Shown: in pieces, positions 51,754 to 60,209 of the stretch
Layout of the letters: each line of letters begins with the position of its first letter
Numbering within the stretch: position 1 is the first letter of the stretch
From: Microlunatus elymi
Lineage (GTDB): Bacteria; Actinomycetota; Actinomycetes; Propionibacteriales; Propionibacteriaceae
Length of the DNA: 64,000 bases
Direction of reading: 5' to 3'
Assembly: GCF_007362775.1 (NCBI RefSeq)
Contig: NZ_CP041692.1
Span: forward strand, 2,480,001-2,544,000
Program-made: the position numbers and the translations under genes
Notes under the pieces: generated by a model
The model's database searches: none
Told to the model about the DNA's origin: nothing
The model's input: only the letters and a program-made list of their open reading frames with translations

Positions 51754-53120
51754 GAGCCGAGCTCCTCGGCCGTGGACGGCGCCGACTGCGGCGCCTGCTG
51801 GGCCTGCGGTGTCCGGCGAGCCAGCAGGGTGATCAGGACCGCCGACAACACCATGAAGAAGCCGACGATGATCATCGGCACCTGGTAGCCGCCGGTCCAA
51901 TCATGCACACCACCGGTGACGTACGGGGCGGCGAAGCCGGCGATGTTGCCGACAGTGTTGATCAAGGCGACCCCAGCGGCGGCGCCGGCACCGGACAGGA
52001 ACCGGGTCGGCAGCGTCCAGAAGTTCGGCAGTGCGGCGAAGATCGACATCGCCGTGATCGAGATCACCGCGACGGTCGCGGCCAAGGAGCCGGCGAACAG
52101 GGCCAGCGGGATGCTGACGCCGCCGACCAGGGCCGGGATTGCGATGTGCCAGGTGCGCAGTCCGCGCCGGGTGGCGTCCCGAGTCCAGAACCACAAGGCG
52201 ATCGCGGCCGGCACGTACGGGATGGCGGTGATCAGTCCCTGGGTCAGGGTGCCGATCTCGACGTGGTACTGATCCTGGAAGCCGTTGATGATCGTCGGCA
52301 GGAAGAACGACAGCGCGTACAGGCCGTAGATGAAACCGAAGTAGACCAGGCAGAGCACCCAGACCCGGCCGGACCCGAACGCGGCCCGCAGGCCGCCCTT
52401 GGCCTTCTGCTCCGGCTGTTTGGCGGCCTCCTCGCGGGCCAGCGACTGCTCCAGCCAGGACCGTTCCGGGCCGGTGAGCCAGCCGGCGTCGGCGGGCTTG
52501 TCCTTGAGGTAGAACCAGCACACCACACCGATGATGATCGCCGGGATCGAGACGCCGAGGAACATGAATCGCCAGCCGGCCAGGCCGAGTGCCCCGTGTT
52601 GCTGCAGCAGCAGTCCGGCCAACGGAGCGCCGATCACGCTGGTCAGCGGCTGGGCCAGATAGAACAACGCCAGGATGCGACCGCGGTAGGCCGCCGGCAC
52701 CCAGCTGGACAGGAACAGGATCGCGCCGGGGAAGAAACCGGCCTCGGCCACGCCGAGCAGGAATCGCAGTGCGACCAGCTGCGGGAAGTTCTGCACCCAG
52801 ACGAACAGCAGCGACACGATGCCCCAGGAGACCATGATCCGGGCCAGCCAGCGGCGCGCTCCGTAGCGATGCAGAGCGAGGTTGGAGGGGACCTCCAAGA
52901 TGATGTAGCCGATGAAGAAGACACCGGAGGCGAGGCCGAACTGAGCCGCGGTCAGCCCGAGGTCCTGCTCCATCCCGTTCGGTGCCGCGAAGGAGATCGC
53001 GGTCCGGTCGAGGAAGTTGATGAAGAACATCAGCGCGACGAACGGCACGATCCGGATCGAGATCTTGCGGATGGCGCTGCGCTCGGGGGACGGACGGCCC
53101 GGAGGCGGGATGGTGTCCAC
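51750..53120 (-). CDS. MFS sugar-acid importer (anion:cation symporter family)
   Basis: A 456-residue 12-helix transporter of the ACS family, which carries glucarate, galactonate, tartrate and similar acids. Typical stretches are FFINFLDRTAISFAAPNGM, the RWLARIMVSWGIVS loop, and GVAEAGFFPGAILFLSSWVP. The GTG at 53120 has AGGAG upstream. It is the first gene of the minus-strand operon and diverges from the hydrolase/regulator/lactonase operon; the duplicated operators lie between. Confidence 0.88.
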   Translation of the reverse strand: MDTIPPPGRPSPERSAIRKISIRIVPFVALMFFINFLDRTAISFAAPNGMEQDLGLTAAQFGLASGVFFIGYIILEVPSNLALHRYGARRWLARIMVSWGIVSLLFVWVQNFPQLVALRFLLGVAEAGFFPGAILFLSSWVPAAYRGRILALFYLAQPLTSVIGAPLAGLLLQQHGALGLAGWRFMFLGVSIPAIIIGVVCWFYLKDKPADAGWLTGPERSWLEQSLAREEAAKQPEQKAKGGLRAAFGSGRVWVLCLVYFGFIYGLYALSFFLPTIINGFQDQYHVEIGTLTQGLITAIPYVPAAIALWFWTRDATRRGLRTWHIAIPALVGGVSIPLALFAGSLAATVAVISITAMSIFAALPNFWTLPTRFLSGAGAAAGVALINTVGNIAGFAAPYVTGGVHDWTGGYQVPMIIVGFFMVLSAVLITLLARRTPQAQQAPQSAPSTAEELGS

Positions 53121-53206
53121 GACGACTCCTGGGAATTGATGCTTGGCGACCGGCGATCCGTACGGATCGCCGGTGCGATTCATCCTGCACCCGTCGCCCT
53201 GAAGCT

Positions 53207-53251
53207 GTCAACCGGTTGACCAATTCGTATCCGCCCAACCGGTTGACCAAT
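53207..53251. promoter_or_regulatory. Duplicated operator in the divergent sugar-acid promoter
   Basis: The 16 bases CAACCGGTTGACCAAT occur twice, at 53209-53224 and 53236-53251, 27 bases apart. The first copy extends to the perfect 14-base palindrome GTCAACCGGTTGAC (53207-53220). TGGTCAACCGGTTGACCA-type sites fit FadR-subfamily GntR regulators, and such a gene lies in the plus-strand operon. TAGGGT at 53254-53259 may be the -10 of that operon. Confidence 0.75.
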
Positions 53252-53295
53252 GCTAGGGTTGCGGCCATCACAGGCCCCCCGACAGGAGCATGGCT

Positions 53296-54213
53296 GTGGC
53301 TGCCGAGAGCTGGAATGCACCGTCGCGACGCCGGCGCGTGATCATCAACACCGACGCCAAGAACGAGGCGGATGATCAGTTCGCCATCGTGCACGGGGTG
53401 TTGACGCCGATGTTCGATCTGCGCGGCCTGATCGCCGCCCACTTCGGCACCCGGCGGACCGACCGCAGCATGCAGGAGTCGCGGGCGGAGATCGATCTGC
53501 TGCTCGAGTTGCTCGGCCGTACGGGCCAGGTGCCGGTCGCCGACGGCGCGCCCTCGGCCATCCCTGATGAGTCCACGCCGGCCGAATCACCCGGCGCCCG
53601 GATGATCATCGAGGAGAGCAAGCTGGCCGGTCCCGGCGATCCGCTGTACGTGGCCTTTCTCGGCCCGTTGACCGACCTGGCCTCGGCGATCCTGCTCGAT
53701 CCCGAGCTGCGACAGCGGAACGTGGTGGTGATCTGGATCGGCGGGTTCGGCTATCGCGAGCAGCCGTCGGGCGACCGGATCGAGTTCAACCTGTCCAACG
53801 ACATCGCCGCGGCCAACGTGGTCTTCGATTCGGGCATCACCGTCTGGCAGGTGCCGTCCTCGGTCTACACCAAGGTCTCGGTCGGGTACGCGGAGTTGTC
53901 CGAACGCATCGGCGGCACCAGCAAACTCGCCGACTACTTGATCACGCAACTGGTGGAGTGGAACGCGACGCACCACGCCGAGCCGATCGAATCCCGCTCG
54001 CTCGGGGACTCGCCGGCGATCGGCCTGATGATGTTCCCGCTGAGCGGCCAGTTCCGCACCGTGCCGGCGCCACGGTTCGGATCCAACGGCGCCTATCTGG
54101 CCGGCTCCGGCCACCCCGTCAAGGTCTGCGAATTCGTGGACGTTCGCTTCCTGCTCGAAGACATGTTCGCCAAGATCCGTCGCTTCGGACGCGAGCACGA
54201 CCCCCTAATCTGA
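53296..54213 (+). CDS. Nucleoside-hydrolase-family protein with variant metal loop
   Basis: A 305-residue protein of the inosine/uridine-preferring nucleoside hydrolase fold. The usual DTDPGxDDA calcium loop is replaced by IINTDAKNEADDQFAIVHG; later family features are FLGPLTDLASAI and FNLSNDIAAANVV. The family hydrolyses N- or O-ribosides. In this sugar-acid locus it may release a branched pentose from a glycoside, which is inference. AGGAG is 7 bases before the GTG at 53296; the ATG at 53290 is too close to it. The regulator gene follows after 5 bases. Confidence 0.75.
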   Translation: MAAESWNAPSRRRRVIINTDAKNEADDQFAIVHGVLTPMFDLRGLIAAHFGTRRTDRSMQESRAEIDLLLELLGRTGQVPVADGAPSAIPDESTPAESPGARMIIEESKLAGPGDPLYVAFLGPLTDLASAILLDPELRQRNVVVIWIGGFGYREQPSGDRIEFNLSNDIAAANVVFDSGITVWQVPSSVYTKVSVGYAELSERIGGTSKLADYLITQLVEWNATHHAEPIESRSLGDSPAIGLMMFPLSGQFRTVPAPRFGSNGAYLAGSGHPVKVCEFVDVRFLLEDMFAKIRRFGREHDPLI

Positions 54214-54218
54214 GCGTC

Positions 54219-54959
54219 ATGTCTCCCGCATTCTCCGACGACGATCCGGCCGGCATCCAGCTGGAGTTGAACGCCGTACCCGCCGGTTCACCGTCGGCCG
54301 TGGTGGCCCGTCAACTGTTGGAGTTGCTGACCTCCGGCGATCTTGCGCCCGGCTCCCGGCTGCCACCCGAGCGGACGCTGGCCGAACGGCTCGGAGTCGG
54401 ACGCTCGGCAGTCCGTGAAGCCCTTGCCTCATTGGAGATTCTCGGCATCGTCCAGGTCCGGCCGGGGTCCGGCACCTACCTGCAGGGCGGTGCGTCGGAG
54501 CTGCTGCCCAAGACGCTGAGCTGGGGGCTGATGCTGGCCGCCTCGCGGACCGATGACCTGCTCGAGTTGCGTTCCAGCCTGGAGGCCACGGCGGCCGAGT
54601 CGGCAGCCGCCCGGGCAAGCCAGGATGATCTTCAGGCCCAGGCGAAGTATCTGGACCGGATGAAGGCGAATCTTGACTCGCCGGACGACTTCATCGAGGC
54701 CGACATCCGATTCCATGCCTCCATCGCGCACGCCGCCGGCAACGAGGTCCTGGCCGACCTGCTGCAGACCATCCGATCCCTGCTGCAGTTGTGGACCCGG
54801 CGCGGACTGTCCACCCGGGACCAGGCCGAGGACGCCTACCGCGAGCACTTGATCATCCATCAGGCGATCGAGAGCGGGAGTGCCCGCAAGGCCGCAGCCG
54901 CGATGCGCAAACACATGTTGACCGCCAGCCGGCGGGTGCGCTCGACGGAGGACGCGTGA
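54219..54959 (+). CDS. GntR-family regulator, FadR subfamily
   Basis: A 246-residue regulator. The winged helix shows LLTSGDLAPGSRLPPERTLA, GVGRSAVREALASLEILG and the wing VRPGSGTYL. The helical FCD domain follows, with the likely metal-binding Asp/His set around DIRFHASIAHAAGN and EHLIIHQAI. It should control the divergent sugar-acid operons through the duplicated operator. TAATCT (54206-54211) lies 7 bases before the ATG, within the end of the hydrolase gene, so a separate leaderless message is possible. Confidence 0.9.
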   Translation: MSPAFSDDDPAGIQLELNAVPAGSPSAVVARQLLELLTSGDLAPGSRLPPERTLAERLGVGRSAVREALASLEILGIVQVRPGSGTYLQGGASELLPKTLSWGLMLAASRTDDLLELRSSLEATAAESAAARASQDDLQAQAKYLDRMKANLDSPDDFIEADIRFHASIAHAAGNEVLADLLQTIRSLLQLWTRRGLSTRDQAEDAYREHLIIHQAIESGSARKAAAAMRKHMLTASRRVRSTEDA

Positions 54960-56803
54960 TCGGAAACCCCAAGATCAACATCGGCCCGGTCGGCGAGGAC
55001 CTGAGCCGGCTCTGGCGGGATGATCAACCAGCCGATCGCCCGGTCAGCTGTGGCCAGTGGCAATTGGCCCTGCGGGGCAGCGAACTGGCCGACCTCCGTT
55101 TTTCCGGCCGGACCGTGCTGCGGGCGATTCGATTCGTCATCCGAGATCACGACTGGCGCACCGCCGACGACGGCTCGGTCAGCGTCGCTTCTGCCGGCGA
55201 CAACACGCTGGTTCTCAACGTACGCAGCCGTTTCGGCCGACGCGACGTGATGGACTGGACCCTCACCGCGACCTTCGAGGAAGCGACCCTTCGGGTGCAC
55301 GCCGCCGCAACCGCGTTGGTGCCGTTCCGGCGGAACCGGATCGGTCTGATCATGCTGCAGCAGCCGTCACAGGCCGGCAGCGCGTTGGAGATCATCCATC
55401 CCGACGACACCACGACCGAGACCCAGTTCCCGTCCCAGGTCGCGCCACATCAGCCGGCCCGCGACGTCACCGGATATCGCTGGCAGGCAGCCGGGATCGA
55501 CTGCTCGGCACAGTTCGCCGGCGACGTCTTCGAGATGGAGGATCAGCGGAACTGGACCGACGCCTCGTACAAGACCTACTCAACCCCGCTGGATCAGCCG
55601 TTCCCGGTGGACCTGCCGGCGGGTGCGCGCGTGGAGCAGGCACTCCAGCTGCACTGCACGGCGACGGGCGCCGTGGAAGAGTCCGCTGATCGGTTGTTGA
55701 TCATGCCCACGACCACGACGCTGCCGACGCTGCAGCTCGGTGCCTGCACTGCGCCGACCGTGCCCACGGTTGCGGGGATGCCCGTGCTGGTGGAGATCCC
55801 GGCGGACGAGCCGCGGTGGCGCGATGTCCTGCGGCGAGCTGCTGCCGAAGCGGATGACGGAACACTGGACATCCGGATCGTGGCGGCGGAGGCGTCGCAG
55901 ATCCGGCCGGTGGTCGAGGAGTTGGCCCGCAATCCTGCGATGGCCGGCGTGGCCAGGATCGGCGTCTACTCCCGAGCCACGAGCCTCAGTGATGCGCCGC
56001 TGATCGAGGAACTGCGCGGCGCCCTGAATGATCAAGGTCAGGCCGTCGAGCTGGTCGGCGGGACCAGGGCCCACTTCACCGAACTGAATCGGCATGTGGA
56101 GGAGTTCGACGATCTGCTCGGCGCGCTCACCTTCAGCGTGACTCCGCAGATGCACGATCGCAGCCGCGCACAGGTGTTGGAATCCCTGCCGGTACAGCGA
56201 ATCGTTGCCGAGCAGGCCGTGCGTCTCGCCGGCGACCGCGGTGTTCACATCGGACCGGTGACGTTGCGCCCCCGGTTCAACGCCGTCGCCAGCACACCCT
56301 TCGTACCCGATGATCATGAAACCGCCGACGACGGATACGGACCGCAGACCGTGCCGGAGGCCACCGATCCGCGGCAGGACTCGATTGCACTGGCCGGCTG
56401 GACGATCGCGAGCATCGCCGCACTGGCGATTCCCGGCGTGCTGAGCCTGACGCTGTACGAGACCGCGGGCCCGCGCGGGATCCGCCGTGACGACGGATCC
56501 CTGACGCCCGCCGGTCAGGTGATCGACTGGCTGAGCCGGGCCGGTGTGCTACAGGACCCGATGGGGTTGCAGTTGATCACCGGCCGGTGCGGCGTGATTG
56601 CGCAGCAGTACGAAGCCGGTGTCCAATTCGTGATCGGCAACCTCACCGCCGAGCAGGCCGTGATCAACATCGGCGATGCCCGCGCCCGGCTTGTTGATCA
56701 TCTCGGGCCGGCGTCGCAGACCATGATCACCGACGGCGTCGAACTGCGGATCGATGGTTATGGCAGCGTCCGGGTGATCATTGACCGACCGATCATGGAG
56801 TGA
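54956..56803 (+). CDS. apnL: D-apionate lactonase-like protein
   Basis: A 615-residue cytoplasmic protein. The segment VFEMEDQRNWTDASYKTY near residue 190, with IIHPDDTTTETQFPSQVAPH before it, is the pattern I associate with proteins assigned as D-apionate lactonase (ApnL). The second half resembles a TIM-barrel hydrolase. It would open D-apionolactone to D-apionate and feed the ApnO-like enzyme. The GTG overlaps the gntR stop (GTGA) and has GGAGG upstream. A strong hairpin terminator follows. Confidence 0.7.
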   Translation: MIGNPKINIGPVGEDLSRLWRDDQPADRPVSCGQWQLALRGSELADLRFSGRTVLRAIRFVIRDHDWRTADDGSVSVASAGDNTLVLNVRSRFGRRDVMDWTLTATFEEATLRVHAAATALVPFRRNRIGLIMLQQPSQAGSALEIIHPDDTTTETQFPSQVAPHQPARDVTGYRWQAAGIDCSAQFAGDVFEMEDQRNWTDASYKTYSTPLDQPFPVDLPAGARVEQALQLHCTATGAVEESADRLLIMPTTTTLPTLQLGACTAPTVPTVAGMPVLVEIPADEPRWRDVLRRAAAEADDGTLDIRIVAAEASQIRPVVEELARNPAMAGVARIGVYSRATSLSDAPLIEELRGALNDQGQAVELVGGTRAHFTELNRHVEEFDDLLGALTFSVTPQMHDRSRAQVLESLPVQRIVAEQAVRLAGDRGVHIGPVTLRPRFNAVASTPFVPDDHETADDGYGPQTVPEATDPRQDSIALAGWTIASIAALAIPGVLSLTLYETAGPRGIRRDDGSLTPAGQVIDWLSRAGVLQDPMGLQLITGRCGVIAQQYEAGVQFVIGNLTAEQAVINIGDARARLVDHLGPASQTMITDGVELRIDGYGSVRVIIDRPIME

Positions 56804-56811
56804 TCATGCGC

Positions 56812-56846
56812 AGAAACCCCGGCACCGTGACGATGCCGGGGTTTCT
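56812..56846. terminator. Bidirectional hairpin terminator between apnL and csp
   Basis: AGAAACCCCGGCA (56812-56824) and TGCCGGGGTTTCT (56834-56846) form a perfect 13-base-pair stem with a 9-base loop. It lies 8 bases after the lactonase stop and 20 bases after the converging csp stop, with T-rich ends both ways. Confidence 0.85.
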
Positions 56847-56866
56847 GGTGAAGCGGGAGATCAAGA

Positions 56867-57070
56867 TCAGATCGCGTGAACTTGATCAGCCTGCGGACCC
56901 TTCGGGCCCTGGGTGGTCTGGAACTCCACCCGCTGGCCCTCGTCGAGGGTCCGGAATCCGGTGGACTCGATCGCGCTGTAGTGCACGAATACGTCCGGGC
57001 CGCCGCCGTCCACGGCAATGAAGCCGTAGCCCTTTTCGGCATTGAACCACTTGACGGTTCCCTGCGCCAT
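56867..57070 (-). CDS. Cold-shock protein (CspA family)
   Basis: A 67-residue cold-shock domain protein: [18 protein letters not shown] carries RNP1, and DVFVHYSAI carries RNP2. It binds single-stranded RNA or DNA. AGGAG precedes the ATG at 57070. An upstream untranslated leader of about 100 bases or more is likely, as the region to 57200 has no other gene. Confidence 0.95.
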   Translation of the reverse strand: MAQGTVKWFNAEKGYGFIAVDGGGPDVFVHYSAIESTGFRTLDEGQRVEFQTTQGPKGPQADQVHAI

Positions 57071-57264
57071 GAACACATCTCCTAGCATCTTGCATCTGAA
57101 ACCGCACCTCACGGCTCCAGCGCTGCCGGACGCTCGCCGCGCCCACGCAAAAGTCACCGGGCGTAGCACTTACCACGACACAGAGCACTTGCAACAGCAC
57201 GCCTAGCCTGTCACAAGTTGGCAGAGCTGGGAACCCCGGACCAGGATGCGTATCCCGACGGTGA

Positions 57265-57579
57265 TCATTCGCCGGATCCGTCGGATGCACTCGGTCCGCG
57301 CCAGCGTGCTCGTTTCATGATCACCCGATCGCCGCGGATCGGCGCTCCCTCGGCGCGTAACTGTTGCAGAGCGCGAACCTCCAGCCCGTCGGCCGGTCGC
57401 CCGTCGGCCCGGACGACCCGCCACCAGCAGACGGCGCCGCCGTAGTGCGACATCACGCTGCCGATCTGGCGAGGTCCGCCGCTGCCCACGTACTCGGCCA
57501 GGTCGCCGTAGCTGGCCACCTGGCCGGGCGGAATCAACTCGACCGCGCTGAGCACGGCCTCGACGAAGTCCTCACGCAC
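57265..57579 (-). CDS. Alkyltransferase-like protein (MGMT family, no active-site Cys)
   Basis: A 104-residue protein with the MGMT DNA-binding fold: FVEAVLSAVELIPPGQVASY, then GGPRQIGSVMSHYGG. The reactive PCHR of O6-methylguanine methyltransferases is CWWRVVRADG here, so the alkyl-acceptor Cys is replaced by Trp. Such ATL proteins flag O6-alkylguanine for nucleotide excision repair. I remember an equivalent gene (Rv3204) beside adnA in mycobacteria, so it fits this DNA-repair neighbourhood. The GTG at 57579 gives family length. Confidence 0.85.
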   Translation of the reverse strand: MREDFVEAVLSAVELIPPGQVASYGDLAEYVGSGGPRQIGSVMSHYGGAVCWWRVVRADGRPADGLEVRALQQLRAEGAPIRGDRVIMKRARWRGPSASDGSGE

Positions 57580-57643
57580 CGGCCTATCCTCGCATCGGGT
57601 GCGGCAGAAGGGACCACTGATCGCTCGTCTAGATTGGTGCGAC

Positions 57644-58855
57644 GTGGGAGAAGGTTTGAGCACGCAGTCCGCGGCGCCGTTGCTGATCAGGGTGACCGGC
57701 CGGGACCGGCCGCGGGTGGTGCACGACCTGCTCGGGCTGCTGGACGGCGCCGGCGCCGCGGTCGAGGACATGGAGCAGCTGGTCGTTCGCGAACAACTCA
57801 CCCTGGATGTGCTGGCCCGGCTGGACCGCGCCGACTCCGGCCTGATCCGCGACATCCTCTACTGGGGTCACACCGAGGGCTTGTCGGTCGATTTCGAGCA
57901 GGTCGAGGCCACCTCGCAGCGGGCCCGGTTGCCGCGGCATGCGGTCACCGTGCTCGGCGAGCAGCTCACCCCGGCCGGCCTGGCCGCGGTGTCCGGCGTG
58001 GTGGCAGACACCGGCGGCAATATCGACCGGATCGTCCGGCTGGCGACCGAGCCGGTGATCGCGTACGACTTCTCGGTGATCGCCGGCGACGTGGCCGAAC
58101 TGAGGCGCCGGCTGCTGCAGGTGGCCCGTGATCATCAGGTCGACATCGCCGTCCAGGCAGGCGGACTGGAACGCCGTGCCAAGCGGCTGGTGGTGATGGA
58201 CGTCGACTCGACCTTGATCAGGAACGAGATGATCGATCTGCTGGCCGAGGAGGCCGGCTGCTCGGATCAGGTGGGCGCGATCACCGAACGGGCCATGCGG
58301 GGTGAACTCGACTTCGAGGGTTCGCTGCGGGAGCGGGTCCGTTTGCTGAAAGGGCTCGACGGCGAGGCGATCGAGCGCGTCCGCGGCCGGATCCGGCTCA
58401 CCCCGGGAGCCCGAACCTTCGTACGTACGTTGAAAAGGCTCGGCTACGCGGTCGCCATCGTCAGCGGCGGCTTCACCGTCTTCACCGACTGGCTGCAAGA
58501 TCAACTCGATCTTGATCACGCCTACGCCAACACCATCGAGATCGTCGACGGACGGCTCACCGGTGAGATCATCGGAGCCGTCGTCGACCGCGCCGGCAAG
58601 GCCGAGCTACTGGGCCGGATCGCCGCTGCCGAAGGGGTTCCGCTGTCGCAGACGGTGGCCATCGGCGACGGCGCCAATGATCTTGACATGCTCTCGGTGG
58701 CGGGGATGGGGATCGCATTCAACGCCAAACCCGCGGTTCGCGATCAGGCCGAGGTGACCGTCTCGGTGCCGTATCTGGATGCGATCCTGTTCATGCTCGG
58801 GCTACGCGGCAGCGATGTCGATCATGGCGAACTCGCCGCCGGGACACGGGAGTGA
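57644..58855 (+). CDS. serB: Phosphoserine phosphatase
   Basis: A 403-residue enzyme with two N-terminal ACT-like domains (about residues 10-165) and a HAD phosphatase domain. HAD motifs are VMDVDSTLIRNEMIDLLAEE (nucleophile Asp), VSGGFTVF, and AIGDGANDLDML. It removes phosphate from phosphoserine in serine synthesis; ACT domains probably allow serine feedback. The GTG at 57644 lies 8 bases after TAGATT; a TTG at 57656 behind GGAGAAGG is an alternative. The nitrilase-like gene follows with 2 bases between. Confidence 0.93.
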   Translation: MGEGLSTQSAAPLLIRVTGRDRPRVVHDLLGLLDGAGAAVEDMEQLVVREQLTLDVLARLDRADSGLIRDILYWGHTEGLSVDFEQVEATSQRARLPRHAVTVLGEQLTPAGLAAVSGVVADTGGNIDRIVRLATEPVIAYDFSVIAGDVAELRRRLLQVARDHQVDIAVQAGGLERRAKRLVVMDVDSTLIRNEMIDLLAEEAGCSDQVGAITERAMRGELDFEGSLRERVRLLKGLDGEAIERVRGRIRLTPGARTFVRTLKRLGYAVAIVSGGFTVFTDWLQDQLDLDHAYANTIEIVDGRLTGEIIGAVVDRAGKAELLGRIAAAEGVPLSQTVAIGDGANDLDMLSVAGMGIAFNAKPAVRDQAEVTVSVPYLDAILFMLGLRGSDVDHGELAAGTRE

Positions 58856-58857
58856 CG

Positions 58858-59667
58858 ATGCGACTCGCACTGGCACAGGTGATCAGCTCCGGCGACAAGT
58901 CCGCCAACTTGGCGATGGTCGAAGATCAGCTCGGCCGGGCTGCCGACGCCGGAGCCGAGTTGGTGATCTTCCCCGAGGCGACGATGTGTGCGTTCGGGAA
59001 CCGGCTGGACACCATCGCCGAGCCGTTGGACGGGCCGTGGGTGACCGGGCTGACCCGGGTGGCGAATCGGCATCGGCTCACCGCTGTGGCGGGCGTCTTC
59101 ACACCCGGCGGAGAACGTGGACCGGACGGCCGCCAGAAGGTGATCAACACTCTGGTGGCGACGGGTCCCGGCGGCGTTTCCTGCTATCGCAAGATCCACC
59201 TGTTCGACGCGTTCGGATTCGCCGAGTCGGACAGCGTCGTGCCGGGCCGTGACCCGGTGATCATCGACGTCGGTGGCGTCCGGGTCGGACTGACGATCTG
59301 TTACGACGTGCGTTTCCCGGGGCTCTACACCACGCTGGCCGAGCGCGGTGCCGAATTGATCGTGGTCTCCGCATCCTGGGGTGCCGGACCGACCAAGATC
59401 GAACAGTGGCAGCTGCTCACCCAGGCCCGCGCGCTGGACAGCACCTGCTTCGTCGCCGCCGTCGGCCAGGCCGATCCGGCCACCCGCGGGATCAGACCCC
59501 GAGGCAGTGCACCGACCGGCGTCGGTTACAGCGCGGTGATCGACCCGACCGGTTCGGCGATCGCCGGCGCCGGCGCCGAACCGGAACTGCTGGTGGCCGA
59601 CATCGATCCGTCCCGCGTGCCCGAGGTCCGCAAGAGCATTCCGGTGCTGGCGAATCGCAAATTCTGA
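58858..59667 (+). CDS. Carbon-nitrogen hydrolase (nitrilase superfamily)
   Basis: A 269-residue amidase-type hydrolase. The catalytic triad is visible: Glu in VIFPEATMCAF, Lys in CYRKIHLFDAFGF, and Cys in GLTICYDVRFPGLY. It is closest to the Nit1/Nit2-like deaminated-glutathione or omega-amidase group by the YDVRFP pattern, but the substrate is not proven. GGGAG precedes the ATG at 58858, and the GTG at 58852 overlaps the serB stop. It is co-transcribed with serB. Confidence 0.9.
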   Translation: MRLALAQVISSGDKSANLAMVEDQLGRAADAGAELVIFPEATMCAFGNRLDTIAEPLDGPWVTGLTRVANRHRLTAVAGVFTPGGERGPDGRQKVINTLVATGPGGVSCYRKIHLFDAFGFAESDSVVPGRDPVIIDVGGVRVGLTICYDVRFPGLYTTLAERGAELIVVSASWGAGPTKIEQWQLLTQARALDSTCFVAAVGQADPATRGIRPRGSAPTGVGYSAVIDPTGSAIAGAGAEPELLVADIDPSRVPEVRKSIPVLANRKF

Positions 59668-59702
59668 GTCTCGGCGGTAGCTGCCCCGATAGGGTCGGGC
59701 GG

Positions 59703-60155
59703 GTGCACTTCTCCGACTACGACACCCGGTTGGCCGCGTACGCGGTGATCGTCGACGATTCGACCGGCACCGATCGGATCCTGCTCAGCTGGTTCAACGG
59801 CGGCAGGAACGGCCGGGCCCGGCAATGCTGGTCGTTGCCCGGCGGCGGAGTCGAGTACGAGGAGAGCATCGAGCAGGCCATCGTGCGTGAGGCCAAGGAG
59901 GAGACCGGCTACGACGTCGAGCTCGGTCTGCCGTTGACCACCAGCACCTTCACCACCCGGGATCCCGGCCGGCGGCCGTACAAGGCGGTTCGGATCCTCT
60001 ACACCGCAGCCGTGACCGGCGGCACCGTGGGCACGCTGGAGGTCGGCGGCACCACCGATCGAGCCGATTGGCTGCCGATCGACAAGGTCGTCGACGAACC
60101 ACACGCCGACATCGTCGCGATCGGCATCGACGCCTGGCAACAGCTCGCGCGCTGA
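59703..60155 (+). CDS. NUDIX hydrolase
   Basis: A 150-residue NUDIX protein with the box GGGVEYEESIEQAIVREAKE followed by ETGY. It hydrolyses a nucleoside diphosphate linked to another group; the substrate is unknown. TAGGGT (59690-59695) lies 7 bases before the GTG and no ribosome site is present, so it is leaderless. It lies 54 bases upstream of adnA and may be co-transcribed with it. Confidence 0.92.
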   Translation: MHFSDYDTRLAAYAVIVDDSTGTDRILLSWFNGGRNGRARQCWSLPGGGVEYEESIEQAIVREAKEETGYDVELGLPLTTSTFTTRDPGRRPYKAVRILYTAAVTGGTVGTLEVGGTTDRADWLPIDKVVDEPHADIVAIGIDAWQQLAR

Positions 60156-60209
60156 CCCGGGCCGGTGGTCGGCGCCCCGACTGTCGGTGGCGGATGTTGC
60201 AATAGCCCC

